Source: Serratia proteamaculans (GTDB lineage Bacteria > Pseudomonadota > Gammaproteobacteria > Enterobacterales > Enterobacteriaceae). From it: 64,000 nucleotides of DNA. The notes beneath the pieces are model-generated. The model had not been told where the DNA came from, searched no databases, and saw only the letters and a list, made by a program, of their open reading frames with translations. Shown here piece by piece: positions 1 to 9,387 of this stretch. A program made the position numbers and the translations under genes. Where the stretch lies: contig NZ_SWDE01000001.1 of assembly GCF_013337185.1 (NCBI RefSeq), positions 1,674,001 through 1,738,000 on the forward strand, in the 5' to 3' direction. Within the stretch, counting starts at the first letter, position 1. Every line of letters starts with the position of its first letter.

Positions 1-141
1 CATAACCTCCCCTTTATTTATGGGATCAGTTATTAAATAAAAGCGTCGGCAAGCATGAAGTCGGAAGCGAATTCTGTGAAGCAGTACTAAATAAACCGCT
101 TTAAATTGGTTTTAAATAGATAAAAAACATCCGAGGCTCGC

Positions 142-1047
142 ATGAGCAGAACCCAGAACCTGCGCCACAACGTGGTTAACCAGATGATTGACGGCATCAA
201 CAATAACCACCTGCGCTCGCCGCTGCCGTCCCAAGCTGCGTTGGCCGAAATGTACAATATCAGCCGTACCACGGTGCGCCATACGTTGACGCATTTGTTC
301 CAACGCGGCGTGCTGGAAAAGGTCGGTGACGACTATGTGATTTTACGCCAGCCCCAGCCAGAAGACGGCTTCGACTGCCAAAGCCCTTCCCTGGACGAAC
401 AGGGCAAAAGGTTCGAAAAAGCGTTCTACCAGATGATTAATCAGAAACAGCTGCGCGCCGGGGACAGCTTCAGCGAGCTGCAACTGGCGCGCGCGGTCAA
501 TGTGAGCCCGGTGGTCGTGCGGGAATTTCTGCTGCATTTTAGCCGTTACAATCTGATCGACAGCGTCAAGCGCGGGCAATGGCGCATGAAACAGTTTGAC
601 CAGCGTTATGCCGAACAGCTGTTCGAGCTGCGTCAGATGCTGGAAACCCACGCCCTTTCCCACTTTATCAATCTGCCGGCGCATGACCCACGCTGGCTGC
701 AGGCCAAGGAACTGCTGAGCCGCCACCGCCAACTGCGGGAAGGTATCAGCGACAACTATCGCCTGTTTTCCCAGTTGGATCGCGACTTCCACAGTCTGAT
801 CCTCTCCGCCGCCAATAATCCTTTTTTCAATCAGTCGCTGGAGATCATTTCGGTGATTTTCCACTTCCATTATCAGTGGGATGAGACCGATCTTAAACAA
901 CGCAATATCATTGCCATTGAAGAGCACATGACCATTCTCAGCGCGCTTATTTGCCGTAACGATCAGGAAGCCATCAATGCGCTGCATCGCCATTTGGATA
1001 CCGCCAAACAGTCGATGATCCGCTCACTCAATCAGGCCATAGCCTGA
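142..1047 (+). CDS. GntR-family regulator with two winged-helix domains and an FCD domain
   Basis: 301 aa. Residues about 25-68 form a GntR winged helix (LPSQAALAEMYNISRTTVR). A second GntR-like winged helix follows at about 88-145 (LQLARAVNVSPVVVREFLLH). The rest is an all-helical FCD ligand-binding domain with the usual acidic and His positions (RDFHSLIL near 212, EEHMTIL near 257). FadR-type FCD regulators normally carry one winged helix, so the doubled N-terminus is unusual. The MFS gene starting at 1273 follows in the same direction and is the probable target. A 32-bp palindrome and two related AT-rich sites flank the gene, suggesting autoregulation (inference). The effector is unknown, probably a small carboxylate as for other FCD proteins. 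Confidence 0.85.
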   Translation: MSRTQNLRHNVVNQMIDGINNNHLRSPLPSQAALAEMYNISRTTVRHTLTHLFQRGVLEKVGDDYVILRQPQPEDGFDCQSPSLDEQGKRFEKAFYQMINQKQLRAGDSFSELQLARAVNVSPVVVREFLLHFSRYNLIDSVKRGQWRMKQFDQRYAEQLFELRQMLETHALSHFINLPAHDPRWLQAKELLSRHRQLREGISDNYRLFSQLDRDFHSLILSAANNPFFNQSLEIISVIFHFHYQWDETDLKQRNIIAIEEHMTILSALICRNDQEAINALHRHLDTAKQSMIRSLNQAIA

Positions 1048-1051
1048 GCTG

Positions 1052-1083
1052 CAGGGTGTTTTTTATCGATAAAAAACACCCTG
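1052..1083. promoter_or_regulatory. 32-bp perfect palindrome between gntR and MFS gene
   Basis: The sequence is a perfect inverted repeat centred on ATCGAT (half: CAGGGTGTTTTTTATC). It lies directly after the gntR stop codon. Its core, CGATAAAAAACA, recurs in degenerate form upstream of gntR (AGATAAAAAACA, about 118-129) and again at about 1098-1108 (CGATAAAAAGC). This fits an operator for the adjacent GntR protein. It could also fold as a hairpin and act as a weak terminator, but no T-run follows. Confidence 0.5.
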
Positions 1084-1272
1084 ACGTCATTTAAAACCGA
1101 TAAAAAGCAGCAAAATACTGGCTGTCGCACGGAACCGTAACAAAACACACCGCCTAAAATATTTCGCCCTCTAGGCTTACTGCCGACCACCTGCTAATAC
1201 CTTCATTAAGACACCACCCAGGGGAATACCCGGAATAATAAATATTATTAATGCGAAATTCTGGAGGATGAA

Positions 1273-2631
1273 ATGGAAACAAGTCATACGATTAATACCG
1301 GGAAGGAACAGGGTGAACCCTATTCCAATCACATAATTCCGATGCCACCCGAGGGAATGCTGGTTCGCTCGGCCAGAATTAAAAAAATTCAAACCACGGC
1401 CATGTTGCTGTTATTTTTGGCCGCCATAATCAACTTTCTTGACCGCAGTTCGCTCTCGGTGGCGAACTCCACCATCCGGCAAGAAATGGGGCTGAGCGGT
1501 ACCGAAATCGGCTTGTTGCTGTCGGCATTCTCCCTGGCCTATGGCATCGCCCAATTGCCCTGCGGCCTGCTGCTGGATCGTAAAGGTCCACGCATCATGC
1601 TGGGGATCGGCATGTTTGTCTGGTCAGTGTTCCAGACTCTGTCCGGCATGATCCACAGCTTTACCCAATTTATCTGGGTACGTATCGGGCTGGGGATTGG
1701 CGAAGCCCCCATGAACCCCTGCGGCGTGAAGGTGATCAACGACTGGTTCAATATCAAGGATCGCGGTATGCCGATGGGGATTTTTAATGCCGCATCGACC
1801 ATTGGGCTGGCGATCAGCCCACCGATCCTCACCGCCATGATGCTGGCCTTCGGCTGGCGCGGCATGTTTATCACCATCGGCGTATTGGGTATCGCACTGT
1901 CCATCGGCTGGTACATGCTGTATCGCAACCGGCAGGACGTCAGCCTGAGTGCTCAGGAACAGGCCTATTTGAATGCCGGTAGCGTCAGCGCCCGACCTGA
2001 ACCGATGAACTTTCGCGAATGGCGTGCGCTATTCAGGAACCGTACCATGTGGGGCATGATGATTGGCTTTAGCGGCATCAACTACACCGCCTGGCTGTAC
2101 CTGGCCTGGCTGCCGGGTTATCTGCAGACCACTTACCATCTGGATCTGAAAAGCACCGGGCTGCTGAGTGCCATTCCGTTCCTGTTTGGCGCCGCCGGCA
2201 TGTTGTCGAACGGCTTCGTCACCGACTTTTTAGTGCGGCGCGGCATGGCACCGCTGAAAAGCCGCAAAATTTGCATCGTCGCCGGTATGTTGCTGTCCGC
2301 TTCCTTTACCGCCGTGGTCGCTCAGGCCACCACCACCTACAGCGCGGTGTTGTTGATCGGCATGGCGCTGTTTTGCATCCACTTTGCTGGTACCTCCTGC
2401 TGGGGCCTGATCCACGTGGCGGTGAATTCACGCATGACCGCTTCGGTCGGCAGCATTCAAAACTTCGCCAGCTTTATCTTTGCCTCGTTCGCGCCAGTGG
2501 TCACCGGTTGGATCCTCGACACCACCCACTCTTTCAGCCTGGCGCTCACCCTTTGCTCCTGCTTTACCGTCATCGGCGCGCTGTCGTATATCTTCGTGGT
2601 TAAACACCCGATCGTTGACAGCGCCGCCTGA
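1273..2631 (+). CDS. MFS transporter, anion:cation symporter (phthalate permease) type
   Basis: 452 aa with about twelve hydrophobic segments starting near residue 42 after a polar N-terminal tail. The segment IINFLDRSSLSVAN in TM1 and the loop DRKGPR between TM2 and TM3 are typical of the ACS family (ExuT, GudP, phthalate and hexuronate carriers). It should import a small organic anion by proton symport at the inner membrane; the substrate cannot be read from the sequence. The ATG has a strong GGAGG 5 nt upstream. The gene follows the GntR regulator, which probably controls it. Confidence 0.85.
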   Translation: METSHTINTGKEQGEPYSNHIIPMPPEGMLVRSARIKKIQTTAMLLLFLAAIINFLDRSSLSVANSTIRQEMGLSGTEIGLLLSAFSLAYGIAQLPCGLLLDRKGPRIMLGIGMFVWSVFQTLSGMIHSFTQFIWVRIGLGIGEAPMNPCGVKVINDWFNIKDRGMPMGIFNAASTIGLAISPPILTAMMLAFGWRGMFITIGVLGIALSIGWYMLYRNRQDVSLSAQEQAYLNAGSVSARPEPMNFREWRALFRNRTMWGMMIGFSGINYTAWLYLAWLPGYLQTTYHLDLKSTGLLSAIPFLFGAAGMLSNGFVTDFLVRRGMAPLKSRKICIVAGMLLSASFTAVVAQATTTYSAVLLIGMALFCIHFAGTSCWGLIHVAVNSRMTASVGSIQNFASFIFASFAPVVTGWILDTTHSFSLALTLCSCFTVIGALSYIFVVKHPIVDSAA

Positions 2632-2658
2632 CGCCCCTCCCAACAAAGGGGCCGGCAC

Positions 2659-3699
<1,041 letters not shown>

Positions 3700-3712
3700 T
3701 CAACGCAATAAA

Positions 3713-3736
3713 AATGCCGCCAGAACCGGCGGCATT
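3713..3736 (-). terminator. Rho-independent attenuator in the trpS2 leader
   Basis: On the minus strand AATGCCGCC pairs with GGCGGCATT across the loop GGTTCT (9-bp stem), followed directly by TTTTATT. It lies 46 nt before the trpS2 start and after the leader peptide. Its 5' arm can instead pair with GGCGGCA (3764-3758) just after the leader stop codon, giving a competing antiterminator. Confidence 0.88.
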
Positions 3737-3756
3737 GAAAAGAGGTGTGAATACCC

Positions 3757-3782
3757 GTGCCGCCTTCAGAAGAGGCGCCACC
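3757..3782 (-). promoter_or_regulatory. Regions 1 and 2 of a trp-type attenuator
   Basis: Region 1 (GTGGCGCC, overlapping the second Trp codon and the Arg codon) can pair with region 2 (GGCGGCAC, 3764-3757) with one mismatch in eight. Region 2 can alternatively pair with the 5' arm of the terminator (TGCCGCC, 3734-3728). A ribosome stalled on the Trp codons would cover region 1, freeing region 2 to form the antiterminator. This is the logic of the E. coli trp operon leader. Confidence 0.75.
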
Positions 3783-3819
3783 AGGACTGATTGAGTGTGG
3801 ATTGCATCGGTATATTCAT
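3766..3819 (-). CDS. Leader peptide with tandem Trp codons controlling trpS2
   Basis: A 17-residue ORF reads MNIPMQSTLNQSWWRLF and stops at TGA. Residues 13 and 14 are adjacent TGG codons, placed as in TrpL a few codons before the stop and directly before a hairpin array. It lies between the end of the LysR gene (3824) and trpS2. The SD is weak (AAAAG), and an internal ATG at 3807 could also start it. A TTGACA at 3855-3850 inside the 3' end of the LysR gene is a possible -35, although the resulting 5' UTR would be very short. Confidence 0.8.
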   Translation of the reverse strand: MNIPMQSTLNQSWWRLF

Positions 3820-3823
3820 GCTT

Positions 3824-4759
3824 TTAAGGTATCCCCCCGGTATGCGGGTTGTCAATCACCGCAGGTTGCCAATTCAGCGCCTGTTCAGCGGCAATACGAC
3901 AAAAAGCTTCGGTCAGCGGCGAAGCCGTGCGCCACGCCAGCGCCAACGTATAGGGTACCGGGCTGCCTGTGCCGCTCAGTTCGCGGAACACCACGCCGGG
4001 GGATTGCAGTCTTGCAAACAGGGCCGGCATCAACGCAATCCCCACACCGCCCGCCACCAGCCCGCCGATGGTCTGCATCTGTCGCGCCTCCTGCACGATA
4101 CGCGGACTGAATCCCGCCACCGCACAGGCCTGCAGGATCGCCGTGTGCATACCGGGGCCGTAATGCGCCGGAAACAGCACCCAGGGTTGATCGGCCAGGC
4201 TGCTCAACGTCACTTGCTGTTGCGCCGCCAGTGGGTGGTTCTCCGGCAATGCCAGCACCATGCGATCGTACAGGAAAGGCAGGATCTGCAAGCCCTCTTG
4301 CGGCGTTATCGGTAGCACCACCATGCCAAGGTCGGCACGGTCATCACGCAGGGCGATCAGTTGCTCGGCGGTCGTCGCCTCCTGCAGGTGAAACTCCGCC
4401 TGCGGATGCGCCAGGCGAAACTGCCGCAGGATGCCCGGCAACAGAGCGTTTACCGTGCTGTCGACGAAGGTCAGACGCAGCGATTCCGTCAGGCCAAGTG
4501 CCGCACGTCGGGTATTGCCGAGGGTACGTTCAAACTGTGCCAGCGTACGCCGCGCCTCAATCAGAAACACTTGCCCCGCTTCGGTGATCCTGGTGACGCG
4601 GTTGCCGCGTTCCAGCAGGATCACGCCCAGTTCCTGCTCAATCTTTCGGATAGCGGCAGTCAGTGGGGGTTGTGCCATATGCAAGCGCTCGGCGGCGCGG
4701 TGAAAGCTCATTTCTTCCGCGACGGCGACAAATTGCCGCAGTTGACGTAGTTCAATCAC
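3824..4759 (-). CDS. LysR-family regulator
   Basis: 311 aa. N-terminal winged helix-turn-helix at about 3-60 (LRQLRQFVAVAEEMSFHRAAERLHMAQPP, written in part) and a periplasmic-binding-protein-like effector domain from about 90 onward. It is divergent from the SDR gene at 4887, with a 127-nt intergenic region, the standard LysR arrangement, and so probably controls the SDR and the following dehydrogenase gene. Aromatic-catabolism type LysR proteins (CatR/BenM-like, LRQLRQFVAVAEE) look similar; the effector is unknown. Confidence 0.85.
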   Translation of the reverse strand: MIELRQLRQFVAVAEEMSFHRAAERLHMAQPPLTAAIRKIEQELGVILLERGNRVTRITEAGQVFLIEARRTLAQFERTLGNTRRAALGLTESLRLTFVDSTVNALLPGILRQFRLAHPQAEFHLQEATTAEQLIALRDDRADLGMVVLPITPQEGLQILPFLYDRMVLALPENHPLAAQQQVTLSSLADQPWVLFPAHYGPGMHTAILQACAVAGFSPRIVQEARQMQTIGGLVAGGVGIALMPALFARLQSPGVVFRELSGTGSPVPYTLALAWRTASPLTEAFCRIAAEQALNWQPAVIDNPHTGGIP

Positions 4760-4886
4760 GCAATACCTTTTTCGTATTTTGAAGTCATAAATAGAGTATT
4801 GGATGTATCAATTGCAAAAGCCAATACTTTCCCGACCGCACAGTGCTGCGCCATTCCGGTGCACTCGGCGATAAAGGAGAACAATC

Positions 4887-5633
4887 ATGACGCAACGTAC
4901 AGCAATTGTTACCGGCGGTTCCAGCGGTATTGGGCTCGCCATCGCTCAACAACTGGCGCTACAGAATTACCGTGTCGCCATCGTGGCGCGCGATCCGCAA
5001 CGCCTGCAGCAGGCAGCGCAGGAAATTGGCCCCGCTACCCGCTACTATTCGGCGGACTTGAGCCGCCGCGGGCCAGTGGAGGAGGTCGTCGCTCAATTGG
5101 CAGCCGATCTCGGTACGGTAGATGTCCTGATTAACAACGCCGGATTTACCCGGGTCATTGCCGCCGATACGCCATTGGCGCAGGCCGAACAAGAATGGGA
5201 TGCGGTGATCGACGGGAATCTGAAAAGTACCTTCCTGTTTACCCTGGCGATGTTGCCACACCTGAGCAAACCGGGCGGCCGCATCATTAATCTGAGCTCG
5301 ATTGCCGCCCAATGCGGCAGCGGCAGCGCGGGTGCATTAGGTTATTCCGCCGCCAAAGCCGGCGTGCAGGGTTTTACCCTCAGTTTGGCACGTGAACTTG
5401 GCGAGTTGGGGATTACTGTCAATGCCATTGCGCCGGGTTTTATCGCCGATACTCGCTTCTTCGGCACCGGGCTACCGCAGGATCGCATTGACGCCATCGC
5501 CGCTGAAACGCCGATGGGCCGCACCGGCCGGGTAGAAGACATCGCCAGCGCCGCACTGTGGTTGGCGTCAAAAGAAGCCTCGTTCGTTACCGGCACCATC
5601 ACCTCGATTAACGGCGGCGCGCGGGTCGGTTAA
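4887..5633 (+). CDS. Short-chain dehydrogenase/reductase, FabG-like
   Basis: 248 aa classical SDR. The cofactor motif is TGGSSGIG at residues 9-16, NNAG is near 88, the catalytic Ser is in INLSSIAA, and YSAAK supplies Tyr and Lys. VARDPQR after beta-2 suggests NADP preference. SD AAGGAG is 7 nt from the ATG. It is divergent from the LysR gene and 80 nt upstream of a 3-hydroxyisobutyrate-dehydrogenase-like gene. Together they could oxidise or reduce a hydroxyacid, but the substrate is unknown. Confidence 0.85.
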   Translation: MTQRTAIVTGGSSGIGLAIAQQLALQNYRVAIVARDPQRLQQAAQEIGPATRYYSADLSRRGPVEEVVAQLAADLGTVDVLINNAGFTRVIAADTPLAQAEQEWDAVIDGNLKSTFLFTLAMLPHLSKPGGRIINLSSIAAQCGSGSAGALGYSAAKAGVQGFTLSLARELGELGITVNAIAPGFIADTRFFGTGLPQDRIDAIAAETPMGRTGRVEDIASAALWLASKEASFVTGTITSINGGARVG

Positions 5634-5713
5634 GAAAGCGTTACATTGCGCCATTTGCGTTCTCTGCCCATCGCGTTAGGGTGAAGGGATCCAACCTGAA
5701 AAAGGAACGCAAT

Positions 5714-6589
5714 ATGAAGATCGGATTTGCCGGACTTGGCGGTATGGGCAGCGCGATGGCTGCCAATCTGTTACAAGCAGGCTATACGCTGAAAGTATGG
5801 AATCGCTCCCCTCAGGCAGCACAACCGTTGGCCGCCGCCGGAGCCCAGCAGGTACAGCAGGCTGATGAACTGGCCGACGTGAATGTGCTGATCACCATGC
5901 TGGCCAATGACGCCGCGACCGAACAGGTGGTGGTGGAAAGCGGGTTGCTGCAGCGACTGCAACCGGGAACCATCCACATCAACATGGCGACGGTCTCGGT
6001 GGCGCTGGCCAGGCGACTGGCTGCGCTGCATGCGCAGCACAATATTGGCTATATCGCCGCACCGGTACTGGGGCGGGTAGACGTTGCCGCAGCCGGTAAG
6101 CTGAACATTCTGGCGGCAGGCGATGCACAACTGATCGCCAAAGTGCAGCCGCTGTTTGAGGTACTCGGCCAGCAGACCTGGCATTTTGGCGAACAGCCCG
6201 AACAGGCCAATATCGTCAAAATCGCCGCCAACTTCACGCTGGCCAGTGCGATTGAGGCGATGGCCGAAGGCAGTGCGCTGGTGCGCAACTACGGCGTTTC
6301 TGGCGCGGATTATCTGCAAATGCTCAGCAGCACCCTGTTCGCTTCCCCGGCCTACAAGGGTTATGGCGCACTGATTGCCGAAGAGAAGTTCGAACCGGCC
6401 GGCTTCAAATTAAGCCTGGGTATGAAAGACGTGAGCCTGGCATTGGAGGCCGGTGCCAACAGCCACACCCCCATGCCGTTCGCCAGCGTGTTGAAGGACA
6501 ACTTCCTTGATGCGGTGGCGCAGGGCGATGCAGATTTGGACTGGTCAGCGCTGGCCAAAGTGGCCGCACGCAGGGCGGGATTGAAATAA
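5714..6589 (+). CDS. NAD(P)-dependent beta-hydroxyacid dehydrogenase family protein
   Basis: 291 aa. N-terminal Rossmann motif GFAGLGGMG at 4-12, then LITMLAND, and the catalytic Lys region IVKIAANF near 170-177. The family includes GarR and 3-hydroxyisobutyrate dehydrogenase, which act on 3-hydroxyacids. The substrate-loop signature is degenerate (APVLGR in place of the usual GGPVxG type), so the substrate probably differs and an imine-reductase-like role is possible. The start chosen is the ATG at 5714 with AAAGGAA upstream; an in-frame upstream start at 5681 would add 11 poorly supported residues. It is probably cotranscribed with the SDR gene. Confidence 0.85.
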   Translation: MKIGFAGLGGMGSAMAANLLQAGYTLKVWNRSPQAAQPLAAAGAQQVQQADELADVNVLITMLANDAATEQVVVESGLLQRLQPGTIHINMATVSVALARRLAALHAQHNIGYIAAPVLGRVDVAAAGKLNILAAGDAQLIAKVQPLFEVLGQQTWHFGEQPEQANIVKIAANFTLASAIEAMAEGSALVRNYGVSGADYLQMLSSTLFASPAYKGYGALIAEEKFEPAGFKLSLGMKDVSLALEAGANSHTPMPFASVLKDNFLDAVAQGDADLDWSALAKVAARRAGLK

Positions 6590-6595
6590 CGCTCA

Positions 6596-6626
6596 CGGGC
6601 CGGGTACATAGACCGGCCCGCTTTTT
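6596..6626 (+). terminator. Rho-independent terminator after the dehydrogenase gene
   Basis: CGGGCCGG and CCGGCCCG form an 8-bp stem around a 9-nt loop, followed by CTTTTTAT. It ends the LysR-controlled SDR/dehydrogenase transcript. Confidence 0.85.
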
Positions 6627-6635
6627 ATCTGGCGA

Positions 6636-7163
6636 TCAGAAGTGAATTTCTGCCGTCGGCAGCGCGTTGATCAAAACGCCGAAGCTCTCAATATTCGACA
6701 GCGTGGCGTTGTGATGGGCACGGATCTGTAAGCCAGTGGCGTGCGCTTTGTCATGACTGGTATGAGCATCGGCAGCCAGCGTCACCGGATAACCTAACCC
6801 GGCGGCACGACGAGTGGTGGTGTCTACACAAAACTCGCTGGAGTAGCCGCAGACCACCAGGTGCGAAACCCCGTTAGCCACCAGCAACGGCCCCAGTCCG
6901 GTCCGCAGGAAGGAGTCAGGCGTGGTTTTCTCCACCCGATGATCGCCGTCTTTCACCTGCAAACGGCGGTCAATCTGCCAGGCATCGCTGCCGTGCGCCA
7001 ACTCATCGTCCGGGGTCTGGTGCTGGATAAAAATCACCGGTACTCCGGCCAGGCGGGCAGCGGCGCTCAAGCTGTTAATACGCTCAATCGTCGCTTCGGC
7101 ATCGGCCGGCGGCGGTGTAAACAACCCTTGCTGCACATCAATAATTAACAGAGCGGACGTCAT
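6636..7163 (-). CDS. Isochorismatase-like cysteine hydrolase
   Basis: 175 aa, a complete single domain. The catalytic triad is visible as Asp9 (LLIIDVQQG), Lys79 (RVEKTTPDSF) and Cys112 (GYSSEFCVDTT). The family includes nicotinamidases, N-carbamoyl hydrolases and isochorismatases; the SSEFCVD form is usual in the unassigned YcaC/RutB-like group. It is transcribed in the same direction as the SUFU-domain gene upstream with a 27-nt gap, so the two may be cotranscribed. Confidence 0.85.
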   Translation of the reverse strand: MTSALLIIDVQQGLFTPPPADAEATIERINSLSAAARLAGVPVIFIQHQTPDDELAHGSDAWQIDRRLQVKDGDHRVEKTTPDSFLRTGLGPLLVANGVSHLVVCGYSSEFCVDTTTRRAAGLGYPVTLAADAHTSHDKAHATGLQIRAHHNATLSNIESFGVLINALPTAEIHF

Positions 7164-7190
7164 GATAACTCCCGTAAATTTAATCGACGA

Positions 7191-8294
7191 TCAGCATAGC
7201 GGTTGGCGCGGGCGGAAGATATGGTCAACACCCTGCTCACGCAACTTACTCACCAGATCGTGACCGCCATTCGGCGTCGCGTGCGCCAGCAGGCGCTCGG
7301 CTTCAAATACCGGGCTGGCCCAGAAGATATTCACCGGGTCGCCATATTGTTTCGGCAGGTTCAGGTGTTCACTATAGGGGTAAAACGAGGAGGACAGCAC
7401 GTAGCCCTCATAACCCTGTGGTGCCACCTCAGATTCCAGAGTATGACCTTCACCAAACCAGGTAATTTTAGCCCATGGCGCATGGGCGAACCCGGCCAGT
7501 GCGCTGGCCATCTGCACCGCGTTCTCCTCGGTCATGTACTGACCGTCGATGGCGATGCCCATTTCCATGCGGCGGTAACGGGAAGCGTCGTCGTTAAACA
7601 GGATCTCTACCCACGGCATCGGGCGGATACTGACGCCCATGGTGAGAAAATAGTAGATGCCGTCGCGCTCATGCTGGGTGATGGCCATCGGCGGCCATTT
7701 GCCCTGATCGATCGCGTAGTATTTCACCGAAGGGCCAAAATGCTGATCGTAAATCGCCTGATAGTCGTTCTGCATTTTTGGCCATGGGTTACCCTCTTCC
7801 CGCTGCCAACTGCGCCAGAACTGGCGGGTGTTTTCCGCCAGCGCATATTGGGTATTGGTGGAGGCGGAACCCAGCGGATAAGCCAATGGGCTTTCCTTGA
7901 TGCAACTGGCGGAATAGCACACCGAGTGGTCGATATACAGGCTCCAGCCAGGGATCACGGCCAGCAGTTGGCCGTAATACCACAGCGCTGCACCATCGTC
8001 GCTCTCCGTCCAGACCACCATCAGCCCTTCCGGGTTCAGTGGCGCTTCCCCCTCCAGATTGCGGCAAAACTCGGCCGCCAGCATCGGTGGCTGCCCCAGA
8101 GCCAGCGCCGCGCTGTCTTCCTGCTGCGGCGCGGCCGCCAGGTTACGCAGCCAGCAGGCACGCACCTGAAAACGTTCGCTATTTTCTTCTGAAGGATAAA
8201 TATAAAAATAGGCAGCCCGACTATCTTGCTGAACCACCGCCACCAGCGTCTGGTTCTCATTACTGACTTCAGCAAGTACGTGTGACTCGTTCAT
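7191..8294 (-). CDS. Suppressor-of-fused (SUFU) domain protein
   Basis: 367 aa, soluble, no signal peptide. The segment AITQHERDGIYYFLTMGVS with SIRPMPWVE (about 205-235) matches my memory of bacterial SUFU-domain proteins; the N-terminal half is unassigned. Bacterial SUFU proteins are known mainly as predicted immunity proteins of polymorphic toxin systems. No toxin gene lies beside this one, so the role here is open. The start has GAGG 8 nt upstream. The assignment is from pattern memory, not a profile search. Confidence 0.6.
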   Translation of the reverse strand: MNESHVLAEVSNENQTLVAVVQQDSRAAYFYIYPSEENSERFQVRACWLRNLAAAPQQEDSAALALGQPPMLAAEFCRNLEGEAPLNPEGLMVVWTESDDGAALWYYGQLLAVIPGWSLYIDHSVCYSASCIKESPLAYPLGSASTNTQYALAENTRQFWRSWQREEGNPWPKMQNDYQAIYDQHFGPSVKYYAIDQGKWPPMAITQHERDGIYYFLTMGVSIRPMPWVEILFNDDASRYRRMEMGIAIDGQYMTEENAVQMASALAGFAHAPWAKITWFGEGHTLESEVAPQGYEGYVLSSSFYPYSEHLNLPKQYGDPVNIFWASPVFEAERLLAHATPNGGHDLVSKLREQGVDHIFRPRQPLC

Positions 8295-8456
8295 ATAACC
8301 TCAAATAGGGTCAAGGCGCAGAATAACGCTGCACGCTAAAAAATAGGAATTGGCTTTGGCCCAGTGTAAAGCGCATTAGCGGCCGGATCACCCGTAAAAG
8401 TCTCAAAAGTGTCCCTAAACATTGGGTTATTGGTAAGAATTATAGTGCGTGCGGGT

Positions 8457-9329
8457 TCAGACTGGTCGGCCAATTCGTCGTAGCGCCCGTTGATAGGAGC
8501 CGTTACGCATGGAGCCACGCAGCACTTTACCTACACCACTGACACCGGCCCGCACCAGTTTTTGCTGCAATACGCCGGGAGAAAAACCAAACTGCTGCTG
8601 CGCCCACTCCGGTAGCAGATCGATGCCCGCCTGCATCACCAATCTGCCAAAAGGTCGTGCCAATGCGCTCGGTGCCGGGGCCGCCAGCAGAATACGAGCC
8701 ACTTCCTGCGTGCGCTCATCGCACACCAACTGCGACTGCATTCTCCGCAGGTAATCCTCAACCGCCGCGCAAGAGATGGGGATATCGCGTGCCCCCAGTG
8801 CAGCGGCAACTCGCGCCGTCTCACGGTAATAACCGTCCTGCTGTTCGCGGGAAAGATGCGGGTTGCGGTAACGCAAATGGCTGGCTAAAAAGCAGCTGCT
8901 TTCCACCACGTGCACCCAGGTGAGCAGGTCGGGATCGCTGGCGGCGTAAGGCCTGCCGTCGCTGCTGATGCCGTTGACCCGCAGGTGAATGGCTTTGACT
9001 TTGGCGATCAGCCGTTCGGCCTCGGCGGTGGGCCCAAAGGTGGTGACGGAGACAAACTGGCTGGTGCGGCGCAGGCGGCCGAGCATATCGTCGCGGAAGT
9101 TGGAATGATCCCAGACGCCGGCCAGCGCCAACGGGTGCAGCATCTGCAACAGTAAGGCGCTGACGCCCCCGCACAGCATGGTGGTGAAATCACTGTGTAC
9201 CTGCCAAATGACCGACTGCGGCCCATACAGGCCCGGGTCACCCGGCGGGTTTTCAAAGTCGACATCGCCAAGCGCCAGCCCGGTCAGGCCAATCACCTGT
9301 TTTTCTATCGCCGCACGAATCACTTCCAT
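8457..9329 (-). CDS. DUF2236 (MpaB / latex-clearing oxygenase-like) protein
   Basis: 290 aa, alpha-helical. The segments LLLQMLHPLALAGVWDHS (about 61-78) and LLTWVHVVESSCFLASH contain the conserved His residues of the DUF2236 family, which includes the heme-binding rubber oxygenase Lcp and the fungal MpaB oxygenase. The spacing GLYGPQSVIWQVHSD also fits. A heme-dependent oxygenase is therefore possible. It is not obviously in an operon: a 162-nt gap separates it from the SUFU gene downstream and 58 nt from the oxidoreductase gene upstream. Confidence 0.75.
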   Translation of the reverse strand: MEVIRAAIEKQVIGLTGLALGDVDFENPPGDPGLYGPQSVIWQVHSDFTTMLCGGVSALLLQMLHPLALAGVWDHSNFRDDMLGRLRRTSQFVSVTTFGPTAEAERLIAKVKAIHLRVNGISSDGRPYAASDPDLLTWVHVVESSCFLASHLRYRNPHLSREQQDGYYRETARVAAALGARDIPISCAAVEDYLRRMQSQLVCDERTQEVARILLAAPAPSALARPFGRLVMQAGIDLLPEWAQQQFGFSPGVLQQKLVRAGVSGVGKVLRGSMRNGSYQRALRRIGRPV

Positions 9330-9387
9330 CCTGACTGACCCCCATTATCGCCTGGCGGCCAGTGTAACATGCGGCGATAGGCCGCTT

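Noticed and set aside
2633-2652. Terminator between the MFS gene and trpS2
   Set aside because: GCCCCT/AGGGGC is only 6 bp with no T-run on either strand.
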